Source: an uncultured Thermoanaerobaculia bacterium (GTDB lineage Bacteria > Acidobacteriota > Thermoanaerobaculia > Multivoradales > Multivoraceae). Taken from it: DNA of 64,000 bases. Under the pieces are notes generated by a model that was not told the DNA's origin, did no database searches, and worked only from the letters and a program-made list of their open reading frames with translations. Shown one piece after another: positions 53,301 to 61,402 of this stretch. The translations under genes were made by a program, and so were the position numbers. Each line of letters starts with the position of its first letter. The stretch's first letter is position 1. The DNA lies in NCBI GenBank assembly GCA_951812325.1, contig OX638294.1:903136-967135 (forward strand). The letters are read 5' to 3'.

Positions 53301-53764
53301 TGATGGTCGGCCCCGAGATCGAGCGCACCGCCCTTGTCCGCCACTGCTGCCGCCTGTTCGTCGTCGGCGCCAACATCTCCGTGCCCAGCCTGACGATCGT
53401 GCTGCGCAAGGCCTACGGGCTCGGCGCCCAGGCGATGGCCGGCGGCGACCTGAAGGAGCCCTTCTTCACCGTCGCCTGGCCGACCGCCGAGTTCGGCGGC
53501 ATGGGCCTCGAAGGCCAGGTCAAGCTCGGCTTCCGCAACGAACTCGCAGCAATCGAGGACCCCGAAGAGCGGCGCGCCCGCTACGAGGAGCTCGTCGCCG
53601 CCGCCTACGAGCGCGGCAGCGCCCTGACCGCCGGCGCGTCCTTCGCCGTCGACGACGTGATCGATCCCGCCGACTCCCGCCGCTGGATCGCCCGCACCCT
53701 GGACTCCGTGCCGCCGCCTCCGGCCCGCAACGGCAAGAAGCGCCGCAACATCGACACCTGGTAG
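50321..53764 (+). CDS. Single-chain acyl-CoA carboxylase (biotin carboxylase, biotin carrier and carboxyltransferase fused)
   Basis: 1147 aa. Biotin carboxylase domain (about 1-450): LIANRGEIAVRIARAA, HPGYGFLSENAGFARAC, KAVGGGGGRGMRIV, FFFIEANARLQVEHTVTE. Biotinyl domain (about 520-595) with the biotin lysine Lys561 in MEAMKMEH. Carboxyltransferase halves (about 620-1147): RTARENIDQLCDEGSFVE, FAEGGGGRAGTGG, DTPGMMVGPEIERTA and GGDLKEPFFTVAWPTAEFGGM. It carboxylates an acyl-CoA (acetyl-, propionyl- or longer) with bicarbonate and ATP. Most bacteria split these parts over two to four genes. Ribosome site CGGAGG, possible -10 TAGGAT at 50264. Confidence 0.93.
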   Translation: MKLLIANRGEIAVRIARAAAELDIPSVAVYSEDDAASLHVRRADEAAALKGSGPAAYLDGEQLLRAAVEHGCDAVHPGYGFLSENAGFARACIDAGIRFVGPTPEALELFGDKAKARALANEHGVPVVPGVSKPVTLDQARAFMDDLPPGSSMLIKAVGGGGGRGMRIVTREDELEDAYRRAVSEAGAAFDNDRVFVEELLTAVRHVEVQIAGDESGAVVHFGDRDCSFQRRHQKLIEIAPAPCLPAALGEALREAALALASAAAYRNLGTFEFLVETRDGQGSAPRFFFIEANARLQVEHTVTEEVFGVDLVHLQLELARGRLLADLGFTPNNGTKPRGAAVQARVNMEKMAADGAVLPTGGLLTAFEPPSGPGLRTDTFGYSGYRTNPHFDSLLAKVVGRVPQADHGAALARTARALGDFRIEGIETNASFLRALLARAEAGTWNVHTRFVDERLAELVEAAAAFGDPASRQGAAGAEPGLAGVKVDALDPLAVLDHGKSGAPAVSLPAAAPPPVEQAPVPDGLTAVRAPMQGTVLGHQAEVGQEVAAGQILFIMEAMKMEHEIHTEVGGVLRDLRAAVGDAVWEGHVLALIEERDIEVSGDKQEAEIDLDAVRPDLAEVLERHRVTLDEARPDAIRKRRKTKQRTARENIDQLCDEGSFVEHGQLVLTPGTGLPKEEIIRKFPTDGMVTGVGSINGDLFPDDRNRCVVMAYDYTVLAGTQGALNHPKTDRMVELAHRWKRPVVLFAEGGGGRAGTGGKRKGGASTTKAGQGRSDETYRPLDTPTFTSFARLSGLAPIVGITSRFCFAGNAALLGCCDVIIATADSSIGMGGPALIEGGGLGVFRPEEVGPMDVQTPNGVVDIAVEDEIEAVSTAQQYLSYFQGRVDDWDCPDQRLLRRIVPENRLRVYAIRDVIHTLADTGSVLELRPEFGLGMVTALVRIEGRPVGVLANNPEFLSGAIDSDGSDKGARFLQLCDAFDIPVLVLCDTPGMMVGPEIERTALVRHCCRLFVVGANISVPSLTIVLRKAYGLGAQAMAGGDLKEPFFTVAWPTAEFGGMGLEGQVKLGFRNELAAIEDPEERRARYEELVAAAYERGSALTAGASFAVDDVIDPADSRRWIARTLDSVPPPPARNGKKRRNIDTW

Positions 53765-53779
53765 AGAACCACTGGGTGG

Positions 53780-53952
53780 CCCTTGGCGCCGAGGAAGAAA
53801 CTGACCGATGCCTTCGTCCGGTGTGTCGGTCCGGCGGCGACAGCGAGGGCGACTGGCGCCGGACGCTGGCGAAATTGTCCGCCGCCGCCGGGTGCGGCTC
53901 TCGTTCGAGTTCCTCGTGTTGACGGCTGCCCGGCCGGGAGAGGTCCGCGGCT
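53780..53952 (+). pseudogene. P4-type tyrosine integrase remnant
   Basis: The frame from 53783 gives APRKKLTDAFVRCV, the usual N-terminus of P4-family integrases (LTD.FVR..). About 110 bp later another frame gives LSFEFLVLTAARPGEVRG, the start of their catalytic domain (LILTA.R..EV, with the active-site Arg context). The intervening roughly 200 residues and the whole C-terminus are gone and the frame has shifted. It marks a former genomic-island end. Confidence 0.65.
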
Positions 53953-54492
53953 CTACTCGTCGCCGCCCGCCGGCTCGATCACGCCGTACATCAATCCCCC
54001 GTACGGTCCGTGATTCCACGTTCCGGCGTACCGGTCGTCGTGGAAGAGCACCCGGGCCCCGAACTGTTCGCCCAGCCCGGGGATCGCGAAGTCCGTGATG
54101 CTCACCATCGGCGTATCGCCGGCCCAGACGATCGGCACGACGACCGGCAGGGTCACGTCGACCGTCATGTAGACGACCCGGACGTCGAAACGCCAGCGGT
54201 CGCCCTCCCCCTCGAGCTTCGCCACGCTCGCGATCTCGTAGCGCTCGGGGTTCTTGTCGCGGCTGACGCCCTCGACCTCTTCGAGCCCTTCGATGTTCCC
54301 GATCGTGAAATGCCCCACCAGGTCCACGCTCTGCATCCGTTCCGCGAACGCCCGCTCGCGCTCCGAGAGTTCTTCGAGCGGCGCCGTCCGGCCAACGCCG
54401 GTCACGCCGGCGATCCAGCCGACGCCGTAACCGAGACCCAGCAGAACGAGACCAGCGACACCAGCGACGATCCAGAGAGTTGTCTTCTTCAT
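53953..54492 (-). CDS. Membrane-anchored protein of unknown function
   Basis: 179 aa. One N-terminal membrane helix (about 6-29, LWIVAGVAGLVLLGLGYGVGW), then a soluble domain: MQSVDLVGHFTIGN, ERYEIASVAKLEGEGDRWRF, VRVVYMTVDVTLPVVVPIVW, ITDFAIPGLGEQFGARVLF, YAGTWNHGPYGGLMYGVI. The arrangement looks like a small exported beta-sandwich protein of a conserved but unnamed family. ATG 54492 is chosen for the helix. A TACGTT hexamer lies 10 nt upstream on its strand. It diverges from the Uma2 gene. Confidence 0.72.
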   Translation of the reverse strand: MKKTTLWIVAGVAGLVLLGLGYGVGWIAGVTGVGRTAPLEELSERERAFAERMQSVDLVGHFTIGNIEGLEEVEGVSRDKNPERYEIASVAKLEGEGDRWRFDVRVVYMTVDVTLPVVVPIVWAGDTPMVSITDFAIPGLGEQFGARVLFHDDRYAGTWNHGPYGGLMYGVIEPAGGDE

Positions 54493-54578
54493 GATGCGCG
54501 TGAACGTAGCCTCCACCGGCGTTTCCGTCAACCGGCGGCCTGACGCTCGCGGCGACGCGGCATGCCGCAACCGCCGGA

Positions 54579-54584
54579 TAGGAT
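54579..54584 (+). promoter_or_regulatory. Probable -10 element (TAGGAT), leaderless
   Basis: GATAGGAT lies 6 nt before the ATG of the Uma2 gene. The spacer CGCCCC cannot serve as a ribosome site. Confidence 0.4.
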
Positions 54585-54590
54585 CGCCCC

Positions 54591-55586
54591 ATGACCAAGG
54601 CCGCCCACGCCGCCGTCCGGTCTCCGGGCAACGAGCGCCACGACCCGGAGCACGCGCCGCTTGATGCGTCCGATTTCCCCGGATGCCGGCCGCTCCGCAT
54701 TCCGCGCGAAGCGATCGAAGACTACGAGGGCCGGGTCGAATACTGGGAGGCGCGCACCGAAACCGCGATGGTCGTTCGCGAGCCGACGACGAGCTACCAC
54801 GAGCGGCCATCTCATCGACTCTCGCGGCTCGCCGGGTTCATCGCCGCCGCCAGAGGGTCCGCGATGGAAGCCTACGGCACGACGGACCTGGTGCGTTTCG
54901 ACGCCCGCGGCAAGCCGCGCGTGCTGGCGCAGGCCGACCAGATTCTCTATCTCCACCCGCCGCCCCCCGAAGAGCTCCAGCCGAGGGTGGATATCGATGG
55001 CGGCAGCCTCCCCGACGTCGTCCTGGAGGTGGACTACTCCACGGATGTCCGGGTGCGCAAACTGCCGCTCTACGAGGCGTGGGGCTTCCCCGAGGTCTGG
55101 GTCGACGTGCCGGATGCCCGCGCGCGGCGCCGCCCCAGGTCCAGAGTGTCGGCGCTGACCGTCCATGTGCTGGAAGGCGGGAGCTTCAGAGCGGCAAGGA
55201 CCAGCCGCGCCTTCCCCGGCTGGACCGCGGAGGAGATTCACAGAGCGTTGAACGAACACACGATGTCCGCAGCGACGGAGGCCGCGCTTCACCGCGTCGG
55301 AACTGCCCTGGGAGCGGCGGAAGGAACGGGCCCGGACGACGATCCCTGGTTGCGGCGCCATCGTGACGAGGGCCGTGCGGAGGGCCGTGCCGAGGGCCGC
55401 TCCGCCGCACGGTGCAAGACCGTTGCCGCACTGCTCGAGGCGCGCGGCATCCGGACCACGCCGGCATTCGGCGACCGGTTCGCGGACCTGGGGGAGCTAC
55501 CCGAGAGCGACCTCGTCGGCGCCGCTCTCCGCTGTGAGAGCGAGGCGGAGTTCCTCGAGCTGTGCGGAGAGAAGCGGCAAGGCTAG
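54591..55586 (+). CDS. Uma2 family (DUF820) putative endonuclease
   Basis: 331 aa, longer than common members (about 190-230). The PD-(D/E)xK-like core is visible: TTDLVRFDARGKPRVLAQAD, then LPDVVLEVDYSTDVRVRKLPLY with the Asp, Glu and Lys positions, and WGFPEVWVDVPDA. A C-terminal charged extension contains RAEGRAEGR repeats and a helical tail (ALLEARGIRTTPAF) seen in the long Uma2 group. The nuclease activity is inferred. It lies just beyond an integrase remnant, suggesting an island origin. Confidence 0.82.
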   Translation: MTKAAHAAVRSPGNERHDPEHAPLDASDFPGCRPLRIPREAIEDYEGRVEYWEARTETAMVVREPTTSYHERPSHRLSRLAGFIAAARGSAMEAYGTTDLVRFDARGKPRVLAQADQILYLHPPPPEELQPRVDIDGGSLPDVVLEVDYSTDVRVRKLPLYEAWGFPEVWVDVPDARARRRPRSRVSALTVHVLEGGSFRAARTSRAFPGWTAEEIHRALNEHTMSAATEAALHRVGTALGAAEGTGPDDDPWLRRHRDEGRAEGRAEGRSAARCKTVAALLEARGIRTTPAFGDRFADLGELPESDLVGAALRCESEAEFLELCGEKRQG

Positions 55587-55640
55587 GCGCCGAGGCGCCG
55601 CCCTGACCGACCGCAGCCCCCGTCCACGATCCCCCGCCCG

Positions 55641-58091
55641 ATGCCGCATCCCCCTCCCTCCGGCCTGACGGTCGCCGCCGCCCTGCTGCTCGCCGCCGGC
55701 GCCAGCGCCCAGGAACCCGGCGGGCGCGATTCCAGGCCAACCGCGAACCAGTCTGTGCGCCCGTCAGCGGGCGCAAGGACGGCACTCACCGGCAGACCCT
55801 GGTCCGACATGGACTACGGACCGTACAAGGTCCATTCCTACATCGTCGAACCGGGCAACAACGCGAACAAGGGCATCGGCATCCGCGTTGACGACGGCCC
55901 CGGCGGCGTCGCCAAGGGAACCGAATTCCTGCTCTTCGACACGGACACCCTGCGCTGGGCCGCGGGCTGGACCGGGCCCGGCTTCATCGACTGGAACTCG
56001 ATCAACTACAACGGCAGGCACGTCGTCGAGCCGGCAATCGTGGGCGACTTCGTCTTCACGAATCCGGACTCGCCGGGCTGGTCCCGGGCCGGCGACGACT
56101 TCCGGGACACGCGCATCGTGGGCCGCCGCGGGCAGCGCTTCGGGCCGCAGGATCGACCCGTCGCGCGCTGGCTCGGGCACTACCTGCACGGGCGCCAGGT
56201 CGTGTTGCACTACCAGGTGGGCGACACGGAGGTCCTGGAACTCGGCGGCTCGGAAGGCGGCGGACTGTTCAGCCGCACCCTGAACCTCGGGCCGAGAAAC
56301 ACGGACCTCCTGGTCCAGGTCGCGCACCAGAAGGACGGGCGAGCCTGGATCGACAATCAAGCGGCAGGCTTCCGCGAGCCGCGCCCGGATGACCCGGCCA
56401 GAGGCGAACAGAGCGGCCCCGCCGTCGCCGCCCTGGTCGGAGCGCCGGCAGCCGTCCAGTGGGTCGAGGGCGACGGCGACGACCTCCGCCTGCGCGTTCC
56501 GGCCGGCAACGAACCCGTCCGTTTCAAGATCGTGATCGGCCGCCGCGGCAGATCGAACGCCGGCTTTTTGGCCCGCGCGGCAGGAGTTGCCCCGGCCATC
56601 GATCTCGAACCACTGACCCGCGGCGGCCCCGCACAGTGGACCGAGACGGTCACGACCGAAAGCCGGGTCCTCGGCCGCCGCGGCGGCCCCTTTGAGCTCG
56701 AGGCGATCACCGCGCCTCTCGACAACCCCTACCGGTCGTGGATGCGCCTGGGCGGCTTCGACTTCCTCGACGGCGGCCGCCGCGCGGCGGTCGCCACCTG
56801 GATGGGCGACGTCTGGATCGTCGACGGGCTGGGCGGCGACGAGATCGGCGAGATCACCTGGAAGCGCTTCGCCACCGGGCTCTATGAGCCGCTCGGCGTC
56901 AACACGCGAGGCGGCGAGATCTTCGTCACCTCCCGCGACCAGATCACCCGCCTCCACGACCTGAACGGCGATGGCGAGGCGGACCGCTACGAGGCCTTCA
57001 ACCACGACGCCCAGGCCTCGGCCCACTTCCACGAGTTCGCAGTGGGGCTGGAAGCGGACGCGGAGGGAAACTTCTACTACGCCAAGGGCGCGGGACACGA
57101 CTTCGACGCTCGCGTACCCCAGCACGGCACGATCCTCAAGGTCTCCGCCGACGGCGCCTCGACCCGGATCGTCGCCAACGGTTTCCGGGCGCCGAATGGC
57201 CTCGTCGTCAATCCGGACGGGAGCGTGATCGTGACCGACCAGGAAGGACACTGGACGCCGGAGAACCGGATCAACTGGGTCGAGCCGGGAACCTTCCACG
57301 GCTACATGCGGGCCTGGCGCGAGCCCGACCGGGATCCGGAGGACTTCGTCCAGCCGATGACCTGGATCCACCACGACGTGGACCGCTCTCCCTCGGCGCC
57401 GGTGTGGGTACGCAGCGTTCGCTGGGGCGAACTGGACGGGTCGCTGATCTACCTGTCCTACGGCAACGGCAAGATCTTCTCCGTGCTCTTCGACCAGGCC
57501 TTCGTGCGGGGCTCCCCGGCAGGCGACCGTCCGCCGCGTCAGGCCGCCGTGGTCGAACTGCCCATAGCAGCCGCGCCCACCGGCCTGGTCCGGGGGCGCT
57601 TCAACCCCGCCGACGATCACCTCTACGTCTGCGGACTGTTCGCCTGGGCGGGCGACCGGACCCAGGCCGGCGGCTTCTACCGCGTCCGGCGCACGGACCA
57701 GCCGCTGCGCATTCCGGTGGCCTGGGAAACCGCCTCCGACGGCATCGTCGTCCGCTTCAGCACCGTTCTCGATCCCGAGGCCGCCGCCGATCCGGGCAAC
57801 TACTCGATGCGGATCTGGCAGTACCTGCGCCAGGCCAGCTACGGCTCCAAGGACTACCGGGTGCTCGGCGAGGGCATCGGCGACGACGACCTGCCGATCC
57901 CCTCGGCGACCCTCTCCGCCGACGGCCGCTCGGTGTTCGTCGAGATCCCGGACATCCTCCCTGCGCAGCAGGTCCACCTGGAGATGAACCTTCGAAGCGC
58001 GGACGGCGCCAGAATGCGCGAGTTCATCCACGGCACGATCCACGAGCCGGGATCCCGCACCGGCGCGGAGGTCCTCGCAGGCGCCAACTGA
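55641..58091 (+). CDS. Exported haem-binding/sorbosone-dehydrogenase-like propeller with DUF6797-type N-terminus
   Basis: 816 aa with signal peptide (1-23, ends ASAQE). The N-terminal domain (about 54-345) reads WSDMDYGPYKVHSYIVEP, KGIGIRVDDGPGGVAKGTEF and HYLHGRQVVLHYQVGDTEVL. I associate this with DUF6797-type proteins of large oxidase complexes. The middle (about 365-690) is a beta-propeller of the sorbosone-dehydrogenase kind: RDQITRLHDLNGDGEADRYE, NGFRAPNGLVVNPDG, WTPENRINWVEPG. The C-terminal part is an Ig-like domain. It probably oxidises a sugar or polyol and passes electrons to the multihaem cytochrome encoded 19 bp downstream. Confidence 0.82.
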   Translation: MPHPPPSGLTVAAALLLAAGASAQEPGGRDSRPTANQSVRPSAGARTALTGRPWSDMDYGPYKVHSYIVEPGNNANKGIGIRVDDGPGGVAKGTEFLLFDTDTLRWAAGWTGPGFIDWNSINYNGRHVVEPAIVGDFVFTNPDSPGWSRAGDDFRDTRIVGRRGQRFGPQDRPVARWLGHYLHGRQVVLHYQVGDTEVLELGGSEGGGLFSRTLNLGPRNTDLLVQVAHQKDGRAWIDNQAAGFREPRPDDPARGEQSGPAVAALVGAPAAVQWVEGDGDDLRLRVPAGNEPVRFKIVIGRRGRSNAGFLARAAGVAPAIDLEPLTRGGPAQWTETVTTESRVLGRRGGPFELEAITAPLDNPYRSWMRLGGFDFLDGGRRAAVATWMGDVWIVDGLGGDEIGEITWKRFATGLYEPLGVNTRGGEIFVTSRDQITRLHDLNGDGEADRYEAFNHDAQASAHFHEFAVGLEADAEGNFYYAKGAGHDFDARVPQHGTILKVSADGASTRIVANGFRAPNGLVVNPDGSVIVTDQEGHWTPENRINWVEPGTFHGYMRAWREPDRDPEDFVQPMTWIHHDVDRSPSAPVWVRSVRWGELDGSLIYLSYGNGKIFSVLFDQAFVRGSPAGDRPPRQAAVVELPIAAAPTGLVRGRFNPADDHLYVCGLFAWAGDRTQAGGFYRVRRTDQPLRIPVAWETASDGIVVRFSTVLDPEAAADPGNYSMRIWQYLRQASYGSKDYRVLGEGIGDDDLPIPSATLSADGRSVFVEIPDILPAQQVHLEMNLRSADGARMREFIHGTIHEPGSRTGAEVLAGAN

Positions 58092-58110
58092 ACGCGGCGG
58101 CGAGGTCGTC

Positions 58111-60507
58111 TTGCGCATTCGCTGGCAGGCACTCCGCGCCACGGCAACCCTCGTCTCACTGGCCTCGGCAAGCGCGGCGACAGGACAAACCGAGTCACCG
58201 GACGCGGCAGCGGTCTTCGACCAACCCGGCCTGACGCTCGCCCTCGGTGCGTCCGACAGCGCGACCGACGCCAGGGTCGCGCGCCTGGCCGCCCTCTACG
58301 TTCCCGAAGGCCGGACCGCAAGCCCCTTCCTCGATGCCGGTCCCTTCGAGGCCGCCTTTCGAGGCGCAATCGAACTCGACCTGAACGACTCGTACCGGTT
58401 CAGCGTGCGCGGCTCGGGGACCCTGCAGTTGAGCATCGGCGGCGAAGTCGTCATCGCGCGGCAAGAGCTTCCCGCTGGAGACGCTCCCCTGTCGTCCAAC
58501 GGCGAGGTGCGCCTGAACAAGGGCCTCAATCCGATCGAACTCGTCTACCACAGCCCGACGGCCGGGGACGCCTCCCTCCGCCTGACCTGGGACAACGACT
58601 ACCTGCCGGAGGAACCCCTGCCGCCGGAACGGCTTCGGCGTGCCGACTCGCCGGCGCTCCACCGGGGCCGGGCACGGCGAACTGCCCGAGACCTCGTCGC
58701 CAACGCCATGTGCGTCCGTTGCCACGCCGCGGCGAGCGGACCGTCGGACGGCATGCCGGAACTCCAGGCGACAGGACCCGCACTCGACGACATCGGCGCC
58801 CGTCTCCGACCGCGATGGATCGAACAGTGGCTGCTCGACCCGAAGGCGCTGCGACCACAGGCCCGGATGCCGCGACTGCTTTCGACCGAGGTCGCCGAGG
58901 CGCGTCGGCAGGCCGCGGACATCGCCGCGTACCTGACTGGCGGCCTCGGCGACGATCCCGCGCCGGATCCGGCAACCGCGACGCCGGCTGCCGAGATCGC
59001 GGACGGCCGCCGCCTCTACACCGAAATCGGCTGCGCGGCCTGCCACGGCGATGCGACCGCCCGGCCGGGAATGGACGCGGCGCCGCGGCTCGTCGCGTCG
59101 CCGGCGTTCGATGCCGCCACCTCGGCTGCCGGCCCACCGGGCGCGCCGACGTCCCCGCCGGAAACCGGAGCGCCCCGGCGCCGGTCGGGGCGGGCGCCTC
59201 GACGCCCGCCGGGCGCGACGGCGTCCCCGCCGGCAAGCGGGGGCGGGCCGCCCGGCGGCGGTCAGGTTCCGGCCGCCTCGGTCCCGCCGAGACCGAAGTT
59301 CTCCGTGCTTGGGCGCCTGCGCGAAGAGCTTGGCGCTTACGAGAAAGACGCCGCGGGGAGCAGGGACCAGGCCCTTCGACTCGGGGACAAGTGGCAGCCG
59401 CCCGCTCTGGCGGCCTACTTGCTCAACCCGAACAGATTCGATCCCTGGAGCCGGATGCCGCGAACGGAACTCGAAGCCGGTGAAGCCGCCTCCCTGGCCG
59501 CCTACCTGTTGGCCCCCACTCCCGAGAACGGCGAAGGACCCCCGGTCCGACGTGATCCCCCGGGCGACCCGGAGCGCGGTCGGCGTCTGGCCGAAGAACT
59601 CCGCTGCCGCAGTTGCCACTCCCTGCCCGGAGGCGACCCGCCGCCGGCAGCGGCGCCGCTTGAGCGGCTGGCGGACGCGAACCGGATCCGGGCAGCGAAC
59701 GCGGACGGCGTTGCTCGGCATCCCCGCTACGACTTCAAACCGGCGGAGTTCGACGCAATCGAGCGGCTTCTGGCCGAAGACGCGGCGGCCTTCTCCCGCG
59801 CCGTCCCGGTCGAGTACGCGGAGCGCAGGCTCAAGGCTGGCGGTTGCCTCGCCTGCCACACCCGGGACGGCGTTCCAGCCTCCTGGTCGCCGCCGCCCGT
59901 TGCCGCCACCGTCCCCGCCGGGGAAAGCGCGGCGGACGACTTCTTCGCGCCTTCTGCCGACGCGGAGGACGGCGCCGGGCCGGACCACCTGCCGCCGGAC
60001 CTGACCTGGGCCGGCGCGAAGCTCCGCAGCGACTGGCTCGAAGCGTACGTCGCCGGTCGTGGCCAGGACCGCCCTCGCCCGCACCTGCGGGTGCGGATGC
60101 CGGCGTTCCCAGGTCATGCCGATCTTCTCGCCGCCGGGCTGCACCACCAGCACGGGCTATCGCCTTCGCCGCCGGAACCGGAACCGGTCGACCCCGAGCT
60201 CGCGGCAGTCGGCGGCAACCTGGTCCGCGGCGACCGCCTCGGCTGCCACTCCTGCCACGCTCTCGGCCAGGATCCCGCCCTGGGCGGCGAGGGCTCCGAA
60301 GAGACGATCAACTTCGACCTCGTGCGCCGGCGACTGAGGCGCGCCTACTTCGACCGCTTCCTGCGCGATCCCCAGCGCATCCTGCCGGGCAGCAAGATGC
60401 CCCGGTTCGTCGACGAGGACGGCTACACCGCGCTCTACGACATCCTGGATGGCGAGGCCTCGCGTCAGTTCGAGGCCATCTGGCACTACCTGGGCGCCCT
60501 CGAGTGA
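58111..60507 (+). CDS. Exported PA14-like multihaem c-type cytochrome
   Basis: 798 aa from TTG 58111. A signal peptide is followed by a PA14-like carbohydrate-binding domain (about 35-165, AIELDLNDSYRFSVRGSGTLQLSIGG in two strands). Five haem c sites then follow: CVRCH 201-205, CAACH 308-312, CRSCH 499-503, CLACH 579-583 and CHSCH 712-716. A Pro/Ala/Arg-rich linker (about 330-390) separates haems 2 and 3. It likely docks on the dehydrogenase-like protein encoded just upstream and carries its electrons to the respiratory chain. The PA14 part may anchor it to glycans. Confidence 0.85.
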   Translation: MRIRWQALRATATLVSLASASAATGQTESPDAAAVFDQPGLTLALGASDSATDARVARLAALYVPEGRTASPFLDAGPFEAAFRGAIELDLNDSYRFSVRGSGTLQLSIGGEVVIARQELPAGDAPLSSNGEVRLNKGLNPIELVYHSPTAGDASLRLTWDNDYLPEEPLPPERLRRADSPALHRGRARRTARDLVANAMCVRCHAAASGPSDGMPELQATGPALDDIGARLRPRWIEQWLLDPKALRPQARMPRLLSTEVAEARRQAADIAAYLTGGLGDDPAPDPATATPAAEIADGRRLYTEIGCAACHGDATARPGMDAAPRLVASPAFDAATSAAGPPGAPTSPPETGAPRRRSGRAPRRPPGATASPPASGGGPPGGGQVPAASVPPRPKFSVLGRLREELGAYEKDAAGSRDQALRLGDKWQPPALAAYLLNPNRFDPWSRMPRTELEAGEAASLAAYLLAPTPENGEGPPVRRDPPGDPERGRRLAEELRCRSCHSLPGGDPPPAAAPLERLADANRIRAANADGVARHPRYDFKPAEFDAIERLLAEDAAAFSRAVPVEYAERRLKAGGCLACHTRDGVPASWSPPPVAATVPAGESAADDFFAPSADAEDGAGPDHLPPDLTWAGAKLRSDWLEAYVAGRGQDRPRPHLRVRMPAFPGHADLLAAGLHHQHGLSPSPPEPEPVDPELAAVGGNLVRGDRLGCHSCHALGQDPALGGEGSEETINFDLVRRRLRRAYFDRFLRDPQRILPGSKMPRFVDEDGYTALYDILDGEASRQFEAIWHYLGALE

Positions 60508-60538
60508 GGTCCCTGGCAGCGGCATCCCCGGCTTCGGT

Positions 60539-60544
60539 TACCCT
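60539..60544 (+). promoter_or_regulatory. Probable -10 element (TACCCT), leaderless
   Basis: GTTACCCT lies 6 nt before the ATG of the 90-residue exported protein. No ribosome site. Confidence 0.35.
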
Positions 60545-60550
60545 GCCGGC

Positions 60551-60823
60551 ATGAAGCAAGGCCTCGTTCTCGCACTCGCGCTCGTCCTGCCTGCGGCCGT
60601 CGCCGCGCAGGAGGCTGGCCCCACCTTCGAATCGCCTTTGACCGTCGCGGAGAACCTGCGCCAGCAGCGCGCCCTCCCCGATCCGGCGGACGAGGTCTGG
60701 TGGGCCGAAACCGGCGAGGCGGACGCCTCGACCTACGCCGAGCGCTACGGGATCCCGCTGACGTCGGGCGGCATGCTGGCGCGGCCCAGGGACACGGCCA
60801 GGCTCGGACTCCTTGACTTCTAG
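60551..60823 (+). CDS. Small exported protein, unknown
   Basis: 90 aa. Signal peptide at residues 1-19 (LVLALALVLPAAVAAQ). The short mature part is acidic and rich in Glu, Ala and Trp (PDPADEVWWAETGEADAST) and ends RPRDTARLGLLDF. I do not recognise it. It lies 43 bp after the multihaem cytochrome and may be an accessory subunit, although it seems to have its own promoter. Its stop overlaps the convergent hibernation factor gene by 4 bp. Confidence 0.6.
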   Translation: MKQGLVLALALVLPAAVAAQEAGPTFESPLTVAENLRQQRALPDPADEVWWAETGEADASTYAERYGIPLTSGGMLARPRDTARLGLLDF

Positions 60824-61221
60824 GCCCGAACCAGCCGATTCCCCCTGCTCCTGGCCCTTCCCCGCCGGCCGACACCGGATGTCCGGCTCATCGGCTTCCG
60901 CCGGCGGCGCATATGGGCCTGACGCTTGACCCGTCGCCGGGCCGTGGCGAATGACTGGTTGATGGCGATCGGGAGCGCGCCCACGGTCGACCTGTGGACG
61001 ACCACGTCCGGTCCCGGCAGCGCGACCTTCACGACGACGTCGAACGACAGTCCGTTGCGCCGGTTCCGGGCCGGGCCGGTGACGGCCACCTCACAGTCCA
61101 CGATCCGCGAGTTGAACCGCTCCAGGCCCTGAGCCTCGAACTCGATCGTGCGTTTCAGGTCCTCATTCAGTTGGATGCCCTGAGTGCGGATCCTGACGGG
61201 AAAACTCGGATTCGATCTCAC
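60820..61221 (-). CDS. hpf: Ribosome hibernation promoting factor (HPF/YfiA family)
   Basis: 133 aa from GTG 61221, chosen because GGAGGAGG sits 8-13 nt upstream. Beta-alpha-beta-beta-beta-alpha fold: FPVRIRTQGIQLNEDLKRTIEFEAQGLERF in successive elements, DCEVAVTGPARNRRNG, FDVVVKVALPGPDVVVHRS, and helix 2 with AINQSFATARRRVKRQ. A basic C-terminal tail (RRRRKPMSR) follows. It lacks the long-form dimerisation domain, so it is a short HPF. It silences 70S ribosomes in stationary phase. A TACGAT hexamer at 61337-61342 (minus) may be its -10. Confidence 0.82.
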   Translation of the reverse strand: MRSNPSFPVRIRTQGIQLNEDLKRTIEFEAQGLERFNSRIVDCEVAVTGPARNRRNGLSFDVVVKVALPGPDVVVHRSTVGALPIAINQSFATARRRVKRQAHMRRRRKPMSRTSGVGRRGRARSRGNRLVRA

Positions 61222-61402
61222 CTCGTTTGCCTCCTCCTGGTTGTTCCCCGGGTGGTCCGGCAACGAGGTCCGGCCGCTCTTCGCGGCTTCCCGCCCGATG
61301 CGGGGCTCGTCCAGCCACCCTCATCGATGCCTCACCATCGTACAACGCGCCGGCCGCGGCGCGATTCCGGCCCCGTACTCCGCTGCTACTCGTACTCCGC
61401 CG

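Noticed and set aside
53953..54810. Longer version of the membrane-anchored unknown protein from 54810
   Set aside because: The first 106 residues are antisense to the Uma2 gene. The membrane helix starts at ATG 54492.
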